In this document: positions 59,419 through 64,000 of the stretch, in pieces
Layout: each line of letters opens with the position of its first letter
How positions within the stretch are numbered: the first letter of the stretch is position 1
Assembly: GCF_036867195.1 (NCBI RefSeq)
Contig: NZ_JBAJII010000001.1
Span: 558,001-622,000, forward strand
Direction: 5' to 3'
Source: Arthrobacter sp. Soc17.1.1.1
GTDB taxonomy: Bacteria > Actinomycetota > Actinomycetes > Actinomycetales > Micrococcaceae
Length of the DNA stretch: 64,000 bases
The notes under the pieces: generated by a model
Told to the model about the DNA's origin: nothing
Databases searched by the model: none
The model's input: only the letters and a program-made list of their open reading frames with translations
Position numbers and translations under genes: made by a program

Positions 59419-60105
59419 GTGAACCTCCTGAGTGCACTGCCCTCGACACCGCGCACCACCCTGGCCGCCCTCGCGCTCGCGGGTGCGCTGGCTCTGACGG
59501 GGTGCGGCGCCGTCGAGGAGAACCCCCTTGGCGTCAACACGGCGGACGGGCAGGCCCCGCCGGCGGCGCCGGGCGCTCCGGAGGCCGGCAACCAGGCGGC
59601 GTCCGTGGCGGGCGGTCTCGGCGACCTCGGCGACGATCCGCTGAACGTCGGGATCGACGGGGCGGAGCTCTGCGGGGTGCAGCCCGACGACAGCCGCCTG
59701 CGCTACACCGTGATGCTCCACAACCCCACGCTGGAGACCTTCACGTTCGGCGAGATGGCGCTGGGCGATCCGCAGGGCCTGAACATCCTCTCGTCCATGG
59801 TCCAGACGGCCAACCGCGAGGGGCACAATCACGGGGGCGCCGATGCGGGCGCCCACGGCGGGCACAGTGCGACCCCGGCGCCGGCACCCAGCGCCCCGCC
59901 CGAGCCGATCGGCCCGCCGGTCCCGGCCGAGGGCTACCGGTTCGCGCCCGATGCACACGTCAACATCATCGTCACCGTCGAACTCGCCGAAGGGGTCACC
60001 CACGGCAGCGCCGACAACATCCTCGTCGCCTTCTCCACGCCCGAGCGGGACTACTCGGTGGCGCATGACCTGAAGATCGACGTCGACGCCACGTCCTGCG
60101 GATAG
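59419..60105 (+). CDS. Putative lipoprotein, unknown function
   Basis: From GTG 59419 the 228-residue protein has a signal with lipobox ALTGC (Cys29), a Pro/Ala-rich spacer, a central beta-rich part (ELCGVQPDDSRLRYTVMLHNP) and a His/Gly-rich insertion (GHNHGGADAGAHGGHS) that might bind metal. The C-terminal half has FAPDAHVNIIVTVELAEGV and ends in a single Cys. The start is the best codon before the hydrophobic core; its ribosome site is weak. No known family recognised. A 19-bp hairpin follows. Confidence 0.7.
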   Translation: MNLLSALPSTPRTTLAALALAGALALTGCGAVEENPLGVNTADGQAPPAAPGAPEAGNQAASVAGGLGDLGDDPLNVGIDGAELCGVQPDDSRLRYTVMLHNPTLETFTFGEMALGDPQGLNILSSMVQTANREGHNHGGADAGAHGGHSATPAPAPSAPPEPIGPPVPAEGYRFAPDAHVNIIVTVELAEGVTHGSADNILVAFSTPERDYSVAHDLKIDVDATSCG

Positions 60106-60125
60106 CGGTACCGGTTCGGGCGTCG

Positions 60126-60168
60126 AAACACTGAGCCCCCGCCTCGGGGAGGCGGGGGCTCAGTGTTT
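60126..60168. terminator. Perfect 19-bp bidirectional terminator
   Basis: AAACACTGAGCCCCCGCCT (60126-60144) and its exact complement (60150-60168) with a five-base loop lie between the lipoprotein stop (60105) and the convergent Rpf gene (stop at 60228). The A and T runs at the stem base give a U-tract in both directions. Confidence 0.92.
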
Positions 60169-60227
60169 CAGCCGTGGTTCAGCTGTTGTCAGGCTCCGGT
60201 TCGACGCGGGCCGAACCAGGATCCGGA

Positions 60228-61254
<1,027 letters not shown>

Positions 61255-61289
61255 GGGAAGGGCCCGGACGGCAGGTCCGGGCCCTTCCC
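61255..61289 (-). terminator. Terminator hairpin after fdhA
   Basis: GGGAAGGGCCCGGAC (61255-61269) and its exact complement (61275-61289) with loop GGCAG lie 22 nt beyond the fdhA stop on the minus strand. Confidence 0.85.
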
Positions 61290-61311
61290 TGACAGAGTCC
61301 TGCGGCCGGTG

Positions 61312-62535
61312 TCAGGCGGCCTTGGCGAGGTACCCGTTCGGGTCCAGCACGTACTTCGTCGCCGCGCCGGCGTCGAATTCCTCGTAGCCGCGCGGTGCGT
61401 CGTCGAGCGCGATCGACTTCGCGTTCACGGCCTTGGCGATCTGCACGCGGTCGTGCAGGATCGCCATCATCAGGCTGCGGTTGTACTTCATCACCGGACA
61501 CTGGCCGGTGGTGAAGGACAGCGACTTCGCCCAGCCGGTGCCGAGGCTGAGCGACAGGGAGCCGACCTTCGCGGCGTCGTCGATGCCGCCCGGATCACCC
61601 GTGACGTACAGGCCGGGGATGCCCAGGGCGCCGCCGGCCGCGGTGACCTCCATGAGGGAGTTCAGCACCGTCGCCGGCGCCTCCGTGCCCGCACCCGAGC
61701 CGTGGCCGCGCGCTTCGAACCCGACGGCGTCGACGCCGCAGTCCACCTCCGGCACGCCCAGCAGCTGCTCGATCTGGTCACGCGGATCGCCCTTGGACAC
61801 GTCGACGGTCTCGCAGCCGAAGCTGCGCGCCTGTGCCAGCCGGTCCTCGTTGAGGTCGCCCACGATCACGACGGCCGCACCCAGCAGCTGGGCGGACGCA
61901 GCAGCGGCGAGGCCCACCGGGCCGGCGCCCGCGATGTAGACGGTGGAGCCGACACCGACCCCCGCCGTCACCGCGCCGTGGTAGCCCGTGGGGAAGATGT
62001 CCGACAGCATCGTCAGATCGAGGATCTTCTCCAGCGCCTGGTCCCGGTCGGGGAACTTCAGCAGGTTCCAGTCCGCGTAGGGCACGAGGACGTACTCGGC
62101 CTGCCCGCCGACCCAGCCGCCCATGTCGACGTAGCCGTAGGCGGCCCCCGGGCGGGCCGGGTTCACGTTGAGGCAGATGCCGGTCTTGCGCTCCTTGCAG
62201 TTACGGCATCGGCCACACGAGATGTTGAAGGGGACCGAGCAGATGTCACCCACCTTGATGAACTCGACGTCAGGCCCCACCTCCACGACCTCGCCCGTGA
62301 TCTCGTGCCCGAGCACCAGATCGGCCGGTGCCGTGGTGCGCCCGCGGACCATGTGCTGGTCCGACCCGCAGATGTTGGTGGCGACGGTCTTCAGGATCAC
62401 CCCGTGATTGAGTTTCCGGCCGATGTTGGCCGGGTTCACACCCGGGCCGTCCTTCAGTTCGAATGTCGGGTAGTCGGTGTCGATGACCTCGACCTTCCCT
62501 GGTCCCTTGTACGCAACAGCTCTGTTTCCGCTCAT
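61312..62535 (-). CDS. fdhA: Glutathione-independent formaldehyde dehydrogenase-type zinc enzyme
   Basis: The 407-residue medium-chain dehydrogenase begins MSGNRAVAYKGPGKVEVI and has the catalytic zinc Cys in NICGSDQHMVRGR (near 55), HEITGEVVE, structural-zinc cysteines in CGRCRNCKERKTGIC (near 107-121) and an NAD-binding fold VYIAGAGPVGLAAAASAQLLGA near 190. The length and the VDCGVDAVGFEARGHG segment match the FdhA family, which oxidises formaldehyde (or dismutates aldehydes) with tightly bound NAD and without glutathione. It is divergent from an SDR gene across a gap with a large inverted repeat. Confidence 0.92.
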   Translation of the reverse strand: MSGNRAVAYKGPGKVEVIDTDYPTFELKDGPGVNPANIGRKLNHGVILKTVATNICGSDQHMVRGRTTAPADLVLGHEITGEVVEVGPDVEFIKVGDICSVPFNISCGRCRNCKERKTGICLNVNPARPGAAYGYVDMGGWVGGQAEYVLVPYADWNLLKFPDRDQALEKILDLTMLSDIFPTGYHGAVTAGVGVGSTVYIAGAGPVGLAAAASAQLLGAAVVIVGDLNEDRLAQARSFGCETVDVSKGDPRDQIEQLLGVPEVDCGVDAVGFEARGHGSGAGTEAPATVLNSLMEVTAAGGALGIPGLYVTGDPGGIDDAAKVGSLSLSLGTGWAKSLSFTTGQCPVMKYNRSLMMAILHDRVQIAKAVNAKSIALDDAPRGYEEFDAGAATKYVLDPNGYLAKAA

Positions 62536-62590
62536 GGAACTTCCTCTTCGTCAGTCCGTTCGTGGTGCGTCCGGCTTCCCGGACGCTGGA

Positions 62591-62629
62591 ACCGGTGGAG
62601 GCGGGACAGACGCATCCGCCTCCACCGGT
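62591..62629. repeat. Perfect 14-bp inverted repeat in divergent promoter region
   Basis: ACCGGTGGAGGCGG (62591-62604) and CCGCCTCCACCGGT (62616-62629) are exact inverted copies around an 11-bp spacer. It lies 56 bp before the fdhA start and 92 bp before the SDR start, in a region where both genes begin. A terminator makes little sense there; an operator or attenuating leader hairpin is more likely. Confidence 0.8.
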
Positions 62630-62720
62630 AGCGCCGAACCTACAGTCCGGGAGGTCGCATGGACGTTGCATGCCCGTCCGCGGTCTTGCGGAACTCCGCC
62701 GTGGCAGGGAGGGTGACTCC

Positions 62721-63557
62721 ATGACTGACACGGTCCTCATCACCGGGGCGACCTCCGGCATCGGGGCGGAGTTCGCCCGCCAGTTCGCCGCGCGCGGCTG
62801 CGACCTGGTGCTCGTGGCACGCGCCGTCGTCCCGCTCGAGGAGACAGCGGCAACACTCCGCACCCAGTGGGGTGTGGCCGTCGAGACGATCGCTGCGGAC
62901 CTGCTCGACGACGGCGGCCTGGCGCGGGTACTCGCGCGCCTGCGCGCTGCCGCACCGGGCGGCGAAGCGGCGGCAGGGGCGGCAGGGGTGGCAGGGGCGG
63001 CGGGAGCCGGCGCAGGGGAGCGCACGGGGGGAGCGCCGGTCACGGTCCTCGTGAACAACGCGGGCTACGGGCTGGTGCGGCCGTTCGCGGACGACGCACT
63101 CGACGACGAGGTCCGCCATCTCCGGATCCACGTCGAGGTGCCGCTGTCGCTGGCGCACGCGGCCCTGGAGTCGATGCGCCCACGCCGCTCGGGCACGATC
63201 ATCAACGTGGCGAGCGTGGCCGGCTTCACGCCGAGGGGGACCTACGGGGCGGCCAAGGCGGCGATGATCAGCTTCAGCCGCTGGGCGAACCTCGCCTACG
63301 GGCGCGAGGGTATCCGGGTGACGGCTCTCTGTCCGGGCTTCGTGCACACCGACTTCCACCAGCGCATGGGCGCCGACAAGGGGAGTGTGCCCGCCCTCCT
63401 GTGGCTCGATGCCGGGCGCGTGGTCCGCGAAGGCCTGCGGGACACCGCTGCCGGGAAGGCCGTGTCCGTCCCGAGCCGCCGCTACAAGGTCCTCACGGCG
63501 CTCGCGCGGGTGGCGCCGTCGTCGCTCGTGGCGCGCCTCGCGGCGCGGGGCCGCTGA
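62721..63557 (+). CDS. SDR-family oxidoreductase
   Basis: The 278-residue protein has the SDR cofactor loop ITGATSGIGAEFARQFAARG at the start, LVNNAGYGLVRPFADD near 118, catalytic Ser in NVASVAGFTP and YGAAKAAM with Tyr and Lys, and LCPGFVHTDFHQRM. The layout fits the short-chain dehydrogenase DltE/YqjQ-like group. A low-complexity Ala/Gly insertion (about 78-105, GAAGVAGAAGAGAG) before the central strand is unusual and probably a loop. ATG at 62721 follows GGGAGGGTGACTCC. Substrate unknown. Confidence 0.87.
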   Translation: MTDTVLITGATSGIGAEFARQFAARGCDLVLVARAVVPLEETAATLRTQWGVAVETIAADLLDDGGLARVLARLRAAAPGGEAAAGAAGVAGAAGAGAGERTGGAPVTVLVNNAGYGLVRPFADDALDDEVRHLRIHVEVPLSLAHAALESMRPRRSGTIINVASVAGFTPRGTYGAAKAAMISFSRWANLAYGREGIRVTALCPGFVHTDFHQRMGADKGSVPALLWLDAGRVVREGLRDTAAGKAVSVPSRRYKVLTALARVAPSSLVARLAARGR

Positions 63558-63614
63558 CGGGGCTGCTCCGGACCTGTCGCGGCCGGAACTGCTGCGGCGG
63601 ACCTGCGGCCGGAC

Positions 63615-64000
63615 CTACTGCGGCAAGCCGCCGTCCCAGGCATCGGGCTCGTCGGCGGCGTCCTCGGGGTGGCGGTGCCCGGGGCCCGGCGCGCCGTCGC
63701 CGTCGAAGGCTGCGGGCACGGCGCCCGCCTCGTGCGTGCCCTGTTCCTCACGGATGCCTGCCGCGGAGTGCCCGGCCGACCCGGCCGAGGGGTCGAGGGC
63801 GTTCTCGCGCCGGTCGCCGCCGGGGTGGCCGTCACCGGCATGCCGGGGGGCGTCACCGTCCGCCACGCCGGGGCGTCCATCAGCCCGTTCGCCGGTCGGT
63901 CCACCGGTCGGTCCACCGGTCGGTCCATCGGCTCCGGGCGCATCGTCCGTCGTCGTGCCGCCGTCGGGTCTCGCCTCCCGGGCGGCGTGCACCGCTTCCT
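63615..64000 (-). CDS. Disordered acidic protein, C-terminal part (5' end outside window)
   Basis: The frame is open from the window end to the stop at 63615. The visible 128 residues are rich in Gly, Asp, Ala, Pro and His, with a short GPTGGPTGGPTG repeat and the ending HPEDAADEPDAWDGGLPQ. A GTG at 63992 could be a start, but no stop precedes it and the composition looks like the tail of a longer protein. No domain is recognised. Coding is supported only by the open frame and codon-position bias, so confidence is low. Confidence 0.4.
   Translation of the reverse strand, partial: EAVHAAREARPDGGTTTDDAPGADGPTGGPTGGPTGERADGRPGVADGDAPRHAGDGHPGGDRRENALDPSAGSAGHSAAGIREEQGTHEAGAVPAAFDGDGAPGPGHRHPEDAADEPDAWDGGLPQ

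Overview
The window is very GC-rich DNA from an actinobacterium, most likely a soil-type member of the Micrococcaceae (Arthrobacter and relatives). This is inferred from a stand-alone GroEL with a GGM tail under tandem CIRCE operators, an XPB-type helicase pair, a DtxR/IdeR regulator, a DUF222-HNH gene with a LexA-like box, an Rpf-LysM protein and NlpC/P60 proteins behind a c-di-AMP riboswitch. Three blocks keep the gene order of the Mycobacterium tuberculosis chromosome: DUF3263, LytR_C protein and groEL (Rv0430-Rv0440 region); XPB, helicase_C_3 protein, long cold-shock protein, DUF3027 and serC (Rv0861c-Rv0884c region); and uvrD1/pcrA, sucC and sucD (Rv0949-Rv0952). The window is therefore mostly chromosomal backbone with accessory genes between these blocks. 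No IS element, prophage, CRISPR array or rRNA was seen.

Layout. 1-4.2 kb: envelope protein, TM2 protein, heat-shock-regulated groEL and an orphan WXG100 protein. 4.2-11 kb (minus strand): two-component system, XPB helicase and its partner, small membrane protein. 11-17.3 kb: cold-shock protein, DUF3027, MFS exporter, SOS-type DUF222-HNH gene, serC and dtxR. 17.4-19.5 kb: promoter, c-di-AMP (ydaO/yuaA) riboswitch and two tandem secreted NlpC/P60 proteins. 19.6-23.3 kb: HNH nuclease followed by a molybdenum-cofactor/formate-dehydrogenase maturation set (mobA, DUF6457, moeA, fdhD). 23.3-27.7 kb: amino-acid ABC importer and an ABC exporter.

27.7-31.3 kb is the most unusual part. It is a tightly overlapping minus-strand operon: a possible EspG-like protein, a WXG-headed alpha/beta hydrolase, two paralogous small lipoproteins and a Nudix hydrolase. 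Between the lipoproteins is a 96-nt scar that records a tandem duplication. I read it as a candidate type VII-secreted lipase toxin with duplicated lipoprotein immunity genes.

31.3-37.7 kb: tRNA-Arg(CCT), membrane protein, pcrA, lipoprotein and sucCD. 37.8-46.5 kb: sugar MFS, zinc alcohol dehydrogenase, SRPBCC protein, HtrA-like protease, ferritin-like/VIT fusion, acyl-CoA synthetase and AI-2E transporter. 46.6-53.7 kb: a probable guanidino-compound/arginine catabolic locus (Na+/solute symporter, XRE-cupin regulator, APC permease, agmatinase-family ureohydrolase, AruI-like TPP enzyme). 53.8-55.2 kb: small stress-type proteins. 55.2-58.3 kb: three-gene type III polyketide synthase operon (synthase, methyltransferase, FAD monooxygenase). 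58.4-64 kb: SDR, lipoprotein, Rpf-LysM protein, FdhA-type dehydrogenase, another SDR and a gene cut by the window end.

All functions rest on reading motifs, known family architecture and gene order. No database search was possible.
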